From Tieghemiomyces parasiticus (Eukaryota > Kickxellomycota > Dimargaritomycetes > Dimargaritales > Dimargaritaceae), in the NCBI GenBank assembly GCA_027575765.1, contig JANBPT010000078.1, forward strand, positions 1 through 64,000: a stretch of 64,000 nucleotides of DNA, read 5' to 3'. Positions 35,201-48,411 of the stretch are shown here, one piece after another. Positions within the stretch are counted from its first letter, which is position 1. The number at the start of each line of letters is the position of its first letter. The translations under genes and the position numbers were made by a program. The notes under the pieces are model-generated. The model saw nothing but the letters and a program-made list of their open reading frames with translations, was not told the DNA's origin and did no database searches.

Positions 35201-38200
35201 AAACCACCCGCGGCCGCGCTGGGAATTGCACCCAAGTCTTGCGTTACTTTGATAACCCCGGCGTCACCTCGTCTAAACTGGTAGGCCTGATCGAGGCCAT
35301 CGCCGACCGGACCCTCAAAGAGTATGTGCAAGAACGTCGGTTCCAGTTCACCTCGGCGGTGGTCAACGAACAGATGAAAGGTCAGCTGCGCGCGCTACTG
35401 ATCAGCAGCTGTAGTCGACTCGAACGCGTCAGTCGCCTCTCCCGCATCTTTGTCAAGGGTATCCTCCGACCATACCCGCAGGCCCTCTTGGACAGCCAGC
35501 TGCTCTTCACCCTGCTTGAGCTGGTCCAGTTGGTCTGGGAGTCCTGCCAGGCCGAGATTGAGGACGAGTTTTACCCGGTCTACAGTTTCACTTCCCGCCC
35601 GTTGGGTATCACCTTGCAGTTGCCCGACTCCATGTCGTACCGGAAAACCCTCCTGGCCTCCTTCGCCGTCGCTGCCCGCGACTGGCTACTACTCACCACC
35701 CGCGCCGCCCCCCTCGAGATGGACAATCTGTTGCAGGATTACCTGGCCCGCACTGACAACGTCACGGTGGGGTTCCGCCCGCACGTGGGCCGGTCTTTGG
35801 CTCTAGATATTGGCCGGTCGCTTTACGCCGCCGTGGCCGGGACCCTGACGTCGGCCTTGTTTGGCGCCGAGGCCGGCGGTGACCCGGTACCTGTCATGCT
35901 GCCCGTCGCGGGAGAAAGCCAGCCGGGCGCCGCGGGGTTCGCCGGTGGGGCCCTCACCACTTTTGGTACGCCCTCCGGGACTGCCCCGGCGTTCACGGTG
36001 GACGCAGCTTCGGCCTTCCTGTTCCAGTTTGGGCGCCGCATGTACTACCGTGGCGAGCAGCACGGGTGGGCTACCCCGGAGGCCCGTGACGAGGCCAACC
36101 GGGCCCTCCTGGACGAACTACGCACCCTTCACGCGCGGGCTTGCCGCCGCGACTCGGTGCCTGCTGAGGACCTATACGCCGTGTTCTGTCGGGCGGCCGC
36201 GGTGGTCAAGTCCCAGCCCACGCCCGACCGCCTCATCCTGCACCTGCTGTGCTGGACACCCGTACACCTGTTCACGGATGACGCCATGAAAATGGCTGCC
36301 GCGGTATGGACCGACCTGCTGCTACACCGTCCCGAACTGGAACCCGTGCTCATGGCCGAACTGGTAGCCTGCTGGACCTGGACGGTGCGCCACCGTCGCG
36401 GCCTCTTCACCGACCGCTTCACCCCACGTAATCCCTTCGGCTCCAAAATGTCCTACGCGCCCACCGACAAGACCGCGCGCTACCGTGCCTACCAGGGCAT
36501 CGCCGCGTGTTTCCACCCGCACGTCACCTGGATCCTGTTCTTCACCTCGCGTCTAGAGGCCACCCAGTTCCACCACCCGGACACCGCCCTCCTGCTGGCC
36601 CGTATGTTCCAGCTGACCTTCCCTGCCCTGGACCGCCTGAGCAGCAACCCGCTGGCCCGCCAGGGTCGGTTTCTCTTGGCCCGTCTCGGGCTCAAGCTGC
36701 TCGAGCACCTTTTCGCAGGCCCCGTAGTGGTCTTCCGGTTCCGGCTGAACGTCTACGCCCTGGCCCTGTCGTGGTTCACCGTGGCCCCGCGTTGGACGTT
36801 CAGCGGAAGTAAGCGCTCGATTGCCGAAGAGCTCCGCCTACTCATCGACTGTTACGGCGCCGTGGAGGCCGACCTGACCACCGCGACCACCGCCGGTGCC
36901 CACGTCCAGTGGAGCGGGTCCATCGAAGCGCGCGCCAAGAGCACGGCCGCTCTGCTCGACGATTTACCGCCGCCGGCCGTCGACGGCCGCGCCTACACTT
37001 CCCCGGAATTGCCGTCCCCAGCCACTCGCCAGCGTTTGGTCCGCCAGAAACGCCTAATCTTGCTCCTGCTGGCCAGTGAGATTCGCCGCCTGGTGGTGTG
37101 GAACAGCGCCTCGGATCCGGCCGTCACCCAACGCGACGCCGGGGGCCGGTTCCGCGAGCCGGCCTACCCAGAGGAAGGATGGCGCCAGGTAGTGCGCGAC
37201 GCGTGGGATTTCGACCCCAACTTGGCCGTATACCTGCCGGCCCGCCTGTCCCACCCCGCGGTGGCCGACGAACTGCGCTGCCTGGTCCTGCGGGACCCGC
37301 GGGCCGTGGTGCGTAACCCGGACGCCCTCCCGCACCTCCTCCCGCGCAGCCAGACCCTGACCCTTGACCAGAAACGGTACCTGCTGTACTGGGCCCCCGT
37401 CGCCCCCGTGGCCGCCACCGCCTACCTGACCGGGACGCACAGCGCCCAACCCCTGGTGGTGCAGTACGCCATGCGGGCCCTGGCGCAGTACCCGATCGAC
37501 GTGGTGTTCTTTTATGTCCCGCAGCTCGTCCAGGCGCTCCGTTACGACCTCCTCGGGTACGTCGAACGTTACATTCTGGACGCCGCACTGATCTCGCAGC
37601 TGTTTGCCCACCAGATCATCTGGAACATGAAGGCCAACATGTACAAGGATGAGGAGGGCATGGTACCCGACACGCTGAAGCCCACCCTTGACCGTATGAT
37701 CGCCCACATTGTCGGCCAGCTCTCGGGCCCCAATCAGGCCTTCTACGAACGCGAATTTGCCTTCTTTGGCAAGGTCACGGGGATCTCCGGGAAACTGAAG
37801 CCGTTTATTAAGAAGCCCAAGGAGGAGAAGAAGAAAAAGATTGACGAGGAGATGCGCCAGATCGCGGTCGACGTCGGCGTGTACCTGCCCTCCAACCCAG
37901 ACGGAACTGTCGTGGATATTGACTACAATTCCGGCCGCCCGCTTCAGTCCCATGCCAAGGCACCCTTTATGGCTACATTCTATGTCAAGCGTCGTATCGC
38001 TGCCACCGACGAAGTTCAGGAACTGATCGACGACCATGGGTCTGACGATAGTGTGGTGCTCGTTGATAGCGAACAGGTGTTGACCCCGACCGAGCCCGAG
38101 CCCACCGTGACCGTCCCCCCCGCGGATCCTAAACCTCCCTCTAACGTCCCCGTGGGCGGGATGGCCGCCGCGGCGGAGACGCATGGAGCGCCCCGGTCCG

Positions 38201-39099
38201 CGGCCTCGTCATTCGTGGCCAACGGCGGTGGCGGGGGAGGTGCTCCGCTGTCTGTCACGTCTACCCACGCCGAGAGCCAGGCTCAGATGGCGGCCCGCGT
38301 GGCAGAGGTTATCGTTAAGCAGTCGGCCATCTTTAAGGTGGGCGACGACTGCCGGCAGGATGTGCTGGCCCTGCAGCTCATTGCCGTCTTCAAGAACATT
38401 TTCACATCAGTGGGACTTGACCTTTATCTATTCCCCTACCGCGTGGTGGCGACCAACCCGGGGTGCGGTATGATCGATGTGATTCCCAATGCCATCTCGC
38501 GTGACCAGCTGGGCCGCGAAAAGGTCAACAGTCTGTACGACTACTTCGTGACCAAGTACGGTGGCGAGGACTCGGTGTCGTTCCAAAAGGCCCGGCATAA
38601 TTTCGTCCAGAGCGTGGCAGCCTACTCGCTGATCTCGTTCCTCCTACAGATCAAGGACCGGCATAACGGCAACATTATGATTGACGACCGTGGCCACATG
38701 GTCCATATCGATTTCGGGTTCATCCTGGATATCTCGCCCGGTGGGATCAACTTTGAGAGCTCGCCGTTCAAGCTTACCACCGAGATGATCAATGTCATGG
38801 GCGGGTCCGCGACTGCCCAGCCGTTCAAACTGTTTGCCGACCTGTGTGTCAAGGCCTATTTGGCCTCCCGCCCCTACGCCGAATTGATCGTGGAGACAGT
38901 ACGTCTCATGGCCGACTCGGGCTTGCCTTGCTTTAAAGGGGAGTCCACCCTCGTCAAGTTGCGACAGCGGTTCCAACTTGATAAGACCGAGCGTGATGCC
39001 GCTCAGTATATGCTTGACCGTATCCATGAGTCGTTCCAGAACCGCCGGACCGTGCTCTACGATTCGTTCCAGAAGGCGACGAACGGGATTCCTTATTAA
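32225..39099 (+). CDS. STT4: Phosphatidylinositol 4-kinase, STT4/PI4K-alpha type
   Basis: Proposed two exons. The first, 32225-32232, is only ATG GAC GG. An intron (32233-32402) follows, with GTAAGT donor, CTAAC branch site at 32353 and an acceptor after a pyrimidine tract. Exon 2 is 32403-39099, and the product is 2234 aa. The joined N-terminus reads MDG-LEFPDLHHQ. Most of the protein is helical-repeat scaffold as in STT4. The PIK helical domain lies at about 1600-1770. The kinase domain shows PFMATF (1857 on), IFKVGDDCRQD (1979 on), catalytic loop DRHNGN (Asp 2088) and DFG in HIDFGF (Asp 2106). It makes PI4P at the plasma membrane. About 115 mostly low-complexity residues separate PFMATF from IFKVGDD. 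Nearer acceptors at 32321 and 32336 are also in phase, so the exact N-terminus is less certain than the rest. Confidence 0.95.
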
Positions 39100-39869
39100 G
39101 CAACGTAGAAGAAAGGGTGTCATGCAGGCCCTTTCAAAGCACGGCTTTTTTTTGCTTCTTGTTTTTTTTTGGCGGGGCAGTTTTTTTATGATATATATTT
39201 GTGGGTTGTCATTATAGCCGCTAGGGCCCTGGAAGATAACCCTCTCAGCCTATCCAGGTGGCGTGCCCTGGAACCACTTTCGGCCAGGGCCTACCTTCAA
39301 GCTGTGCCTTTTTTATACTATTTTCGACTAGACCTGGTCGATATCCTAATCAACCTTTTCGGTAACTTCCTTTCAGCTTCCACAACTTTGATCGCAGCGT
39401 AGTAGTAGCCAATAATATCTTCCGCGTAAAATTACAAATGATCATGTGACATATCCATACCGGCTTGCTCAGGGCCTCTTCTCCTTCCTCCCTCGCTTCC
39501 GAGAGCACCACTGATCGGTACAGGCTTGTGGGGATGTACCTCCACCCCCCTCCCTTTGATTAGCTCTTGAGACGCAAAGCCAACTTTGAAACCCCAGTGT
39601 CTAATTAATCAGTGTCCAATCTGGTCGACGCCCCAAGTTACCTTTGCCACAATCCCCCACCCTCACACTCCTCGGAGGCAGACCAATGCACCTCCTACAG
39701 ACTTCAGGTGTCAAAATAAGGCTCAATTTTTTTTAACCAGCTCGGCTTAGACATTCATGACAAATGTGAGACCCCTTGGTTCTTCAACCCAGGCCCTTAT
39801 TATCCTCTCACATTCAACGCATTTCTAGTCCTGCGTTTCCCCCCCCCCACTATAACCATTCCATACACC
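39100..39869. other. Intergenic spacer between STT4 and the TFIIIC gene
   Basis: AT-rich with T-runs just after STT4, and pyrimidine-rich before the next ATG (a run of C at about 39840). No gene is seen. Confidence 0.6.
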
Positions 39870-42800
39870 ATGTCGCTGGACGACCTAATGGGCCACTTGG
39901 TCCGGGAAATCGCCATGGATGGCGAGCTCGGCAGTACCTGTCCCCGCCTCTGGAGTTTCGCCGAATCGTTCTACCAGTCCCATGAGGTGTGTCATTTGGA
40001 CAACCGGGGTCCTTCGGCGCCCGCCCGACCGTACGTTGACGCCAACGCCCAAGCCTTCCTGTGGCGGTGGTTGTTGAGTCTACCCAACCTAACCGTCTTG
40101 GTTGAAGCCATGGATAATGATAAACTGACCCTATTACCTGTCGACAATGAAGCGGAGAAGAACGAAAATGGCAGCAACGCGGGAACTGTTCAGCAAGATG
40201 TAGTACTGATCCCACTCCCCGAAGTCACTGCCGCGCCTGTGTTTCGCCTGGGCCGCATACCACGCGGGTCGCGTAACTGTGTGACCGACCGCCAGGCCGG
40301 TCGCTACATCCTATACACCACTGACCGCCAGATGCGTGATGCCGTCAAGGAGGCTGATCGGTCACGTCTTTGGGACGACCTTCCCCAAGTGGCTTGGTCC
40401 GAGCTGCCTGCTCAATTCTCTGCACGGTACAAGGGCACCACACTACTCACCGACGACGATCCCAGCGATCTGGACGACCATTTCCTCGCGTCCAAGGGCA
40501 GAGAACTTGGCACGACTGTTGCCCGGAAGTACCGCCTCATCGTACGTGCCAGCGTGCCGCAAATCCTCCACCACCTCTTCAAGGGCCGGTCGGGTGGAAT
40601 GATGCTGCTAGCCACTCTTGCTTACCCGGTACTCCAATATGTGGCTCGAGCGCGGACCCAGGGAGTGCCCGTCGTCGAGCTGAGCCGCCTGTTCGGCATG
40701 GACCCGCGTACCACCTTTTACATCTGTAAGAGTCTCGGGGCCCGCCGACTGCTAGATCGAGTTGCTGCCGTGTACATGAACACCCACACCACCGTGGCCT
40801 ACCATTACGCCTACTTCACCCTGCCCACGGCGGCGGAGATCGGGGACACTGCGGAGGCCGCGTCGACCCAACCGGCAACCACCGCATCCAAGCCAGGCCC
40901 AGCGGCGGCGGTTGGTCCGATGGCCGTCATCAGCAAGGCCTACCCGATTCACGCCTTTCGGGCCGCCGTGTGCCACGCGCTGGCTCAACGGCCCAACGGC
41001 GTCATGCTGTTTTCTGAACTCAAGTACCAACTAGGGGCCCGGCAGAGTAACATGCGACAGCAGAAGCGTGTCAACCGCCACATCACGTGGTTGGTCGAAC
41101 ACGGGTACCTGGTGAAAATCCGAGTGCCACGGGAAATGGTCGCAGGACCCGACGACGTCGAGGATGACGGGACGGAGGACATAGTCATGAAGCACGAGGA
41201 AGAGGAGGAAGAGGGAGCGGCCACCAAGAGCGATTCACTTGACCCCCATGTCGCGTCCATGTCGCCAGCGGGGCCTGATACCGAGCCGGCGGCGATGGCG
41301 ATCGACAGCCGCGACGACCTGCCTGAATTTGATATGGGCGACCTTGCCATGGCCGCCGGTAAAGCCTACGATGGCTCCTTTCTTTGGGGGGAAGGACCAG
41401 AGTCCACCACAGCCTTATACTCGGCCCGGAGCCTACTAGACGCCATCGATGACGACGCTGAGGCTGCGGAAGATGAAGAAGAAGGGGGAAACAAAGGGCA
41501 GCGGATGGACGGACGCGCCACGCACCAGACGAGAAATACCGACTCTGATGAAGAGTGTGTGGATGAGGAGGAAGAGTGTATTGCCGACGACGTTGACAAG
41601 CCGTTAACCGTGGTACCCCGACGTATAGCCCACCACTTACGCGGACAACCGAAACGCGTGAGGCGCGCCCCAAAGGAACTATGCGTACGGCTCCTACGCG
41701 AATACCGCGCGCCGCGTTCCCAAACGTACACGGGGACCGCCGCCCCGCCCAATACGACGGCCGACGACGCTACGCCCGTGGACGTCTCCGATCCTGTAAC
41801 TGCCTCCCTGCCGCCTGGGATTCCCTCCACCACGTCCAAACGGTTCTACTACACCAACCACACCGAGCCCATCACCTCCAGCGCCACTTTCCCGACCTGC
41901 CTGCAGGTCCCAACGGGTGCGGCTCCGGCCTGGGGACCTTCCCCGTTCCAGCCTGTCGAGGTTCAGGTCTACCGATTAATTGCGGCGGCGGGTAGCGGAG
42001 GGACCACCGCGTCCGCCATACGCGCCGTTATGCCCACTGTCGCACGGCCCATCCTCTTTAAAGTACTCGATACGCTCCTTAAGAACAAGGAGGCCAAGAA
42101 TGCCCAGTTCACACAGTTTTTGGATCCCCCATCCGGTATCCAGACCCTGACGTGCGCGTTCCCGGCTCGTTCAGAAATGGTCCACTGCGGTCGGCTCCGC
42201 CAGCGTCGCGTTGTGGTGGGCACTGACCCTGACCGTCAGGCGCCACGCTGGACCCGGCCGTTCTTCCCTCCGATTGACACTCCAGAGCGTTCGGCCCAAG
42301 CTGTCGGGGAAACGGAGGAACCCGGCCCAGAGTCAGTGGTCGAAGCAGCAGATGCATCGGCCGCCGACATATCGACGCCGACAAGACGAAAACGCGGCAG
42401 ATCTGTCGTTACCGATGTCAGTCCGTCATTAGGCCTGAAACGCATCCGCACCACCGCCGAACCAGGCGACGGAGCATGTCTCTCGGCTGATCCGACCAAC
42501 CCCCCGTTTCAGCCCATCACTGCCGACGGGACCTGTCCGGACTGCCATCTGGGCGGACCGATGCTACACGCCACGGTTTGTGAGGGTTGTCAGAAATCCT
42601 TCCATGTTGCCTGCATCCTCGGCCGGGACCCTGCCGTGGCCCTCGATAGCTGGAGGTGCTCACCGGCCTGCCGTTTGGCCGCCACCTCGAAGCGCGCTCG
42701 GCCTACTCAGGCCGCGACGCCGCAGCCAAGCGAGCCCCTTTCTACTCCGCGCCGCCGCCCGCGCGGCATCACGTCAGAGCAGCGCAGCGAAGTTCTCCGG

Positions 42801-45800
42801 GAACTGATCGAAGCGGAGGGCGTCGTACCCATCAATGGGGAGCTCAGGCAGCGACTAAGCGACGCCCTGGAGGCCCGGTACGGCCCCATTCCGTTCCTTA
42901 TGGACTTGAAGACCGTCATGCGGGCCGCCCGGGCCCTCGAGCAGCACGGTCAGGCCCGGCTGCTCCGGACAGCCATGCCTGGGGTTATTCGCGATGCCAA
43001 ATTGGTCACCCTGGCCTACCACCCGAGCCTAACCCCTGATAGCCCCGCGGTGCGTCGCCTACTCGAAAATCTAGGCGACACGATCGTCATGAGCCGGGGG
43101 AAAGCCCCACAAAAGCCTCCCGTAGAGGCTGTGTCGGTGGCCCGTGTTGGCCCGGTGTCGCGAAGGTCCGGAGTGGCCACGGTTGTGCCATCCCATCCGG
43201 ACGAGGAGTGGCTGACAACGACGCAGGACCTTGGCTGGATCTCGGCCAAGATGGTGCGCGCCCGGATCCTCCACCTTTGGCTCATCGACTACGTTCGCGA
43301 CCAGCAAAACATGGACCACCGCTACGTGTTCCCCCACGGCGTTTTCCGCCAGGTACTCCTACTTAGCCGCCTTCCCTTGCACCTGTACCTACAAATCGTA
43401 GCTTGCCGCTTCCTCGCGCCGACCCCTGGTGAGGACAATCCGGTCGACTATCTCTACGCGCACCGTCACGACGCCACCCCGCTCAGCGAGTTGCCGGCAT
43501 GGATCCAACGCGCTCTCAGGACCCAGCACCACACGGTGCGACACCAGATCGACGACCAGTTGAACGTACTAAGGGCCCTCCTTTTGATATACCCGGCCGA
43601 CTATGCCCATTTGCACACCGCCCAGCAGGAAGCTAGTGTCACTTGCCCGCCCAGTCTATCTCAGGCGCCGGCTAACGCCTTCCAACTAAGTATCGACGCG
43701 CCTATCAAGGACCTCACCTGTTTGACTGACCCGCGGCCCATCCTCGGCCGGTGGAGTGTCCGCACACCCGCCGACGCCGCCGACTACTGGTCTCAATTGG
43801 AATTCTATTGCGACCATGCCCGGTCGCTCGCCACCGCCAGAGCGACTAGCCACAGCGCTATCGAGCTACCAGTGTCTGCAGGTACGGGCCCGGCTGGTGA
43901 CCACGCTCTGGAAGACACCGGACCAGACTGGCACGCTGTCATCCGTGATTTCAGCTACCGGACTGCCGAGGGCCGCAACCCCCTACTGACCATGGTGTGC
44001 TTCGTGGCGTGGGTGCCACCACGCCACCTGGACCGTGCGCAGCGCCTCAAGCTGGATGAGTACATCGACCGTGCCACCGGAGCCACCCCACTGGAAAGCG
44101 GCCTTAAGTGCGCTCGCATCGCCGAATTAACCGAGCTCCCACTATCTTCGGTGCTCGCCTATTACCGCCGGATTGAGCACTTACGCGAACGGCGGCGGCA
44201 ACAAGTGGAGGCTGCAACGGCCTTCCCGCCGTCCCGGCGCCGCCTGCGCAGTAGTCGCCAACCCGACGCGTTGGAGGGTGCCCCGGGTGGAACCCCAAGC
44301 AAAGGGGGACCCGGCACGCAAGTTCACGATTTGGAATTACCCTCCGCCCATAATCCGTACAAGGCCGCCCGCACCGCCCTCCAGTACCGGCTCCAGCGCA
44401 GCCAGGAACTCGACCTGCCCCCGCGGCTCCGGTGCTCCGGTTTACTCCGTCAGGCCGTACGACCCACCGACGGCCCGGACAGCCTTTCGGCTTCCTCACC
44501 ATCCGCTTCCCGAGAACGTCGTCGTATATATTGGAACGAGACGATGGATCACCAGGTTCTGTTATATTACGTGGTCATGAAGACCTGTGTTAGGCTTCCT
44601 CAGCGCCGATTCATCTGGTTGGCCGGACCGCCCTGCATTCCAGAAATCGCCGCCACCTTCCCAGACGATTACTGCGACTACCATCCGGTTATCCCGCGCC
44701 GCGTGGTCGACTTCATTGTCTGGCGTGCCACCGAGGCGCCTCGAATGGACCCCGTGCAGCGCGAAGCCGAGGAGACGGACCGACTGCGGGCTCTCATACC
44801 CACGCTAGTACTGGCCTTCTCCACTCGCCACCGACTGGCCAACCGACTCCGCCATCGGTTTAACCGCCTCCTGACCCGTGCGGCTACCCGCGAACAGCTG
44901 GCCGTCCTGTTGCGCCAGTGGGAAGAGGTTTACAACTACGGAGTCCAGCGCGAATTGATCGAAGCCTACCAGGACCACGCCCTGCGCCGCAAGCGCCAGG
45001 TCAGTTCTATCGACCTGCTCGATCTTGCCCGGCAGTGGGTCACTTACTGGCATGTCTATCTGACCACGTCCCGTCGGCCGGCGGCCACCCATTTCCGTCA
45101 CACCCAGCTAGGGCCGGGTGTCGAAACCGTCCTCCGTGCCGCCCCAGTGGTCGGGTCGGCCGATTTTAAGATGCTGTATTTGTATCTGCTCCATTCCAGT
45201 CGCACCTCCCCTGGTGCTGCACCCACGACCTCGGGGCCCCCAGACGACACTTGGTACATTGACACAAATGACTACGAGGCGTATTGGGCCCGATATGAAC
45301 CCGGGGGTGATCTGGCCGAGGTGACAATGGAGACAATCCAGAACTATAACCGCCAGGCCTTGGACTCCGCCGCCATGCTTGATCCGGAGCTGGCCACACG
45401 ACTGCTGCTGCCGCTCCCCGGGGCGACGGATGGGGCGGCGGCGGTGATGAGGTCGTTAGAGGTCGGTAGTAGTGGCTATTCCCGCCATGATGGCTCCAAC
45501 CCACAGCTACAGGTGAATCCGGGAATCTCCCTACCAGCGTGCCTCGCCGATCTCCATCGCATCTACCGCGTCACGGCCCTTCAGGGGCCCGACCTGGCCG
45601 ACGCGGAAGCCCGGGCGCACCACCACCTCCAGCACCACCCTCTCCAACAGCACTATCGCTACGACTCAGGCACGACCGTTTCCCCCGCCATACTCCACCC
45701 GGAGGATGAAGTGCGTCGCAGTATTACTCTGATCCACCGGTTCGCCATTCTCCGGGCCATGCCATACGTGACCCGGCGCGGCCCCAGCTACCGAGAGGAG

Positions 45801-47360
45801 TTCGGCAACCCTGGCCCCCCCAGCACCGACGGGTCCGAGCTGGTGGACCGGATGGAACTGGCCATCAAAATGGTTCTCCTCACACCCGGCCGGGCCTATG
45901 ACTCCCTTGTTGCCTTCGAAATGCTGCAGGCGGTGGACACTTCCGACCGCCGCCGGCTCGACGACGCCATTGACCGCCTTAAACAGTCCCACAGCGTCTT
46001 GCGGGTAAAGACCGGCAACCAACGTAACATCCCGGGGCGTGGTTTCAACGTTTCTGAAGCCTTCCTGCGCGCCGTAGTTTCCCACTACCCGCGTGACTTC
46101 GTCACCCAGGCCCGCGACCAACAGTTCCAACTGGGCGATCCGCGGCATCCCACGCCGGTGGGCCACGCCGTCACCCGGGGCGCCATGGCGCTACTTCTAG
46201 AGGGTCTGGCCGGCGGCCGTACGGAGATCCGGTTCACCCCGTTCAATGCCCTGCCGGGTATCAACCAGGAATATTTCCGCCAAGCCATGCACCGCCCCGC
46301 GTTCCGAATGAGCTTCGTGCCCCTATTCGATCTGACCGCCGGGAAACGGTCCGCAACGATACGTGGCGTTCCCGGCCCACTGCCCCGACAGACAGCCACC
46401 AAGGTTGTGGACCCTGAGAGCTTGCGCAACATGATCCTGACGGAGGTCAGCGCGAGCGGCGACCGAGGCTGCACCCGGACCGCGCTCAGCGTTACGCTAC
46501 ACGAGCGGTACTCTAGCCTGCAGGCTACCGATGTCGACCTGGCTGCCCAACTTCAGTACCTCACAACCCACGATGACGCAGGTCGGACGGCAAAAGATGT
46601 GACTGCCGAAGGCGGTCAGTGGGATCACTTGGCTTCACCACGCCTGGTCGCCGTGGGGTTCCGCGAGGTCCGCTACGTGACCCCAGCTCATTTGGGCCCC
46701 TGGGTGGTGCCACTCGTTGCTTTCAAAGGTGCCGATACCGCCCACAGCAAGTTAAACACCCCCACCAACGAGTCGTCAAACCTGACCTCTGCCACGGGTT
46801 TTTCGTCGGCCCGTCACATCCTCCCGCGGAGTTGGGTCGACATTCGTGGCCACCATACCAACTACGTCTACCAGAACTGCCTACGAGCCGTACTCCACGC
46901 TGTGGCCGGGTCTCCTGGCATTGACCACGACTCCCTGTGCCGCCGCCTCCGCGTGGCTCTGAACCCTGTCGAGGTAGATGACCTACTGACTGACCTCGAC
47001 AACTTGGGCCTGGTCAAGCCGCGATACGTTAGTCGTCCCCGGCCGGCCTCCCTGTTCTCCAAATCCCGACCGGTGACCCTGAGTCAAGGTAAGATATTGT
47101 GTGTTTTTTGACGTCGTACTGGCTGCTTCCTGGCAAACCGTAATTACGGGTCATTTCGAAGAATAGTTGCTCTAATGGACCGAACCTTAAAGCTACCAAC
47201 TGTCATATCCAATCGGTTACTAATCCCTCACCCTCCCACCGCCTTACGCTTCCCAATTTATCACACCCTACCAGATACTCGTCTCAGCGCCGACGCCTTC
47301 CGACCCTGCTACTGGGCCGAGCCTGACTACCTCACCAAACTGGCCGGCCTCCACGTATGA
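39870..47360 (+). CDS. TFC3: TFIIIC B-block-binding subunit (Tfc3/TFIIIC220 type) with internal PHD-like finger
   Basis: Exon 1 is 39870-47088 (2406 codons plus one base). The frame then runs into GGTAAGA, a donor. Intron 47089-47166 (78 nt) ends in ATAG, and exon 2 (47167-47360) continues in phase to TGA, giving about 2470 aa. Residues about 244-300 form the winged-helix B-block domain (VVELSRLFGMDPRTTFYICKSL), the part that recognises the B box of tRNA genes. Further winged-helix-like segments follow near 365-410 and 690-735. Acidic runs lie near 430 and 530-570. At 889-934 sits a Cys4-His-Cys3 PHD-like finger (CPDC, CEGCQKSFHVAC, WRCSPAC). TFIIIC recruits TFIIIB and RNA polymerase III. The family call is firm for the N-terminal third; the rest is too divergent for me to place. 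Confidence 0.88.
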
Positions 47361-47619
47361 GCGTGCACTTATGCCGCGCCATCCAACCTTACCACTGTTC
47401 CGTAGCCCTGTAGTATAGATTAAAAACGGATATTTAATGAACCAGTACATTTCACGTCCAGGATTGTACGCAGGGTTGCTCATAACTCAGCAACGACCTC
47501 ATTGTGCACGTAGCGTAAGGTCAGAGGAGGTGGACTTTGATAACGACAGTCATCCTGTATGGGTATAAAAAAAATCTACGTCCCCACTCCGATCAAGTCC
47601 CAGTCAAGACTTACAAGGA
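47361..47619. other. Convergent intergenic spacer
   Basis: Short 3'-to-3' spacer between the TFIIIC and mitochondrial ribosomal protein genes. No gene is seen. Confidence 0.6.
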
Positions 47620-48411
47620 TCACGCACTTTCCTTTTCCTCACGCGATTTGATTTCAATTGGCTCGAACTTGTCGCGTGGGGCCAAGTATCCCCGATTCTT
47701 GGGGTCGGAATACCAAGCCAGCACTTTGTGGTTCGTCGGGAGGGCGAACTTGGGTAGCTTGTCGAACTTTTCCGGGTGGAGTAGGGCACGCATGGCCAGA
47801 GTGTTATGATAAACACAGGTGACCTGACCTCCAGCGGCCTCAATGGCAGCCATGGCGCCGGGACTGGCCTTGGACACCTCGATAGTCAGTTTGGTTTTAA
47901 AATGCTCGTACCCCTGGCTGAGCAACTTGACGCCGTCCTTGATGTTATTGACACACCGTGTAGCCTGCAGATGCTTCATGGTGATGGGTTGCGTGGGGTC
48001 GAGACGGCCCAGACGCACCCAGTGCTGGAGTCGGTCGAGGTTAAGCACCTGGTACTCCTTCTTGAAAATGTTGGTGAATCCGCGTTTCGGGAACAGCATG
48101 TGGATCGGGGTTTGGCCACCCTCGAACCCACGCCGCGGTTTACCGTTGCCGCTCCGCGCCTTCTGTCCCTTGTGACCCCGGCCGCACGTCCCGCCGTGGC
48201 CCGAACTACCGCCCCGCCCGAGCCGCTTGACTTGCTTGGTTGAACCGGCGTTGGGTGCTAAGTTGTGCAGACCGATACGCATGCGGGGCAGGGTAGCCGG
48301 AACGGTGATGTGGCGGCGCTGCGCGGAGGCGATCGTGAGGGCGGCCGCCCGCGCGTGCGGCGCCGATTGGAGGCTGACCGCCGCGAGTTTCGATTGGAGC
48401 AGGCGCAGCAT
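47620..48411 (-). CDS. MRPL10: Mitochondrial large-subunit ribosomal protein uL15m
   Basis: Single exon, 263 aa. The first about 35 residues are rich in Ala, Arg, Leu and Ser without acids, as in a mitochondrial targeting peptide. Then comes the uL15 core: LHNLAPNAGS, the glycine-rich KRLGRGGSSGHGG and GRGHKGQKAR signature, and the RRGFEGGQTPI-RFP-like segment, followed by the KEYQVLNLDRLQ region. A fungal-type C-terminal extension ends with a charged tail. It binds 23S-type rRNA early in assembly of the mitochondrial large subunit. The length matches fungal Mrpl10 orthologs, which exceed bacterial L15 (about 145 aa). Confidence 0.96.
   Translation of the reverse strand: MLRLLQSKLAAVSLQSAPHARAAALTIASAQRRHITVPATLPRMRIGLHNLAPNAGSTKQVKRLGRGGSSGHGGTCGRGHKGQKARSGNGKPRRGFEGGQTPIHMLFPKRGFTNIFKKEYQVLNLDRLQHWVRLGRLDPTQPITMKHLQATRCVNNIKDGVKLLSQGYEHFKTKLTIEVSKASPGAMAAIEAAGGQVTCVYHNTLAMRALLHPEKFDKLPKFALPTNHKVLAWYSDPKNRGYLAPRDKFEPIEIKSREEKESA

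Noticed and set aside
37054..38184. 376-codon minus-strand open frame opposite STT4
   Set aside because: Antisense to the conserved PIK and kinase region; Gly/Arg/Val-rich with no motif, a by-product of GC-rich codons.
47089..47111. TGA at 47109 as the end of the TFIIIC protein
   Set aside because: The frame crosses a GTAAGA donor just before it, and an in-phase exon with protein-like sequence follows 78 nt later.
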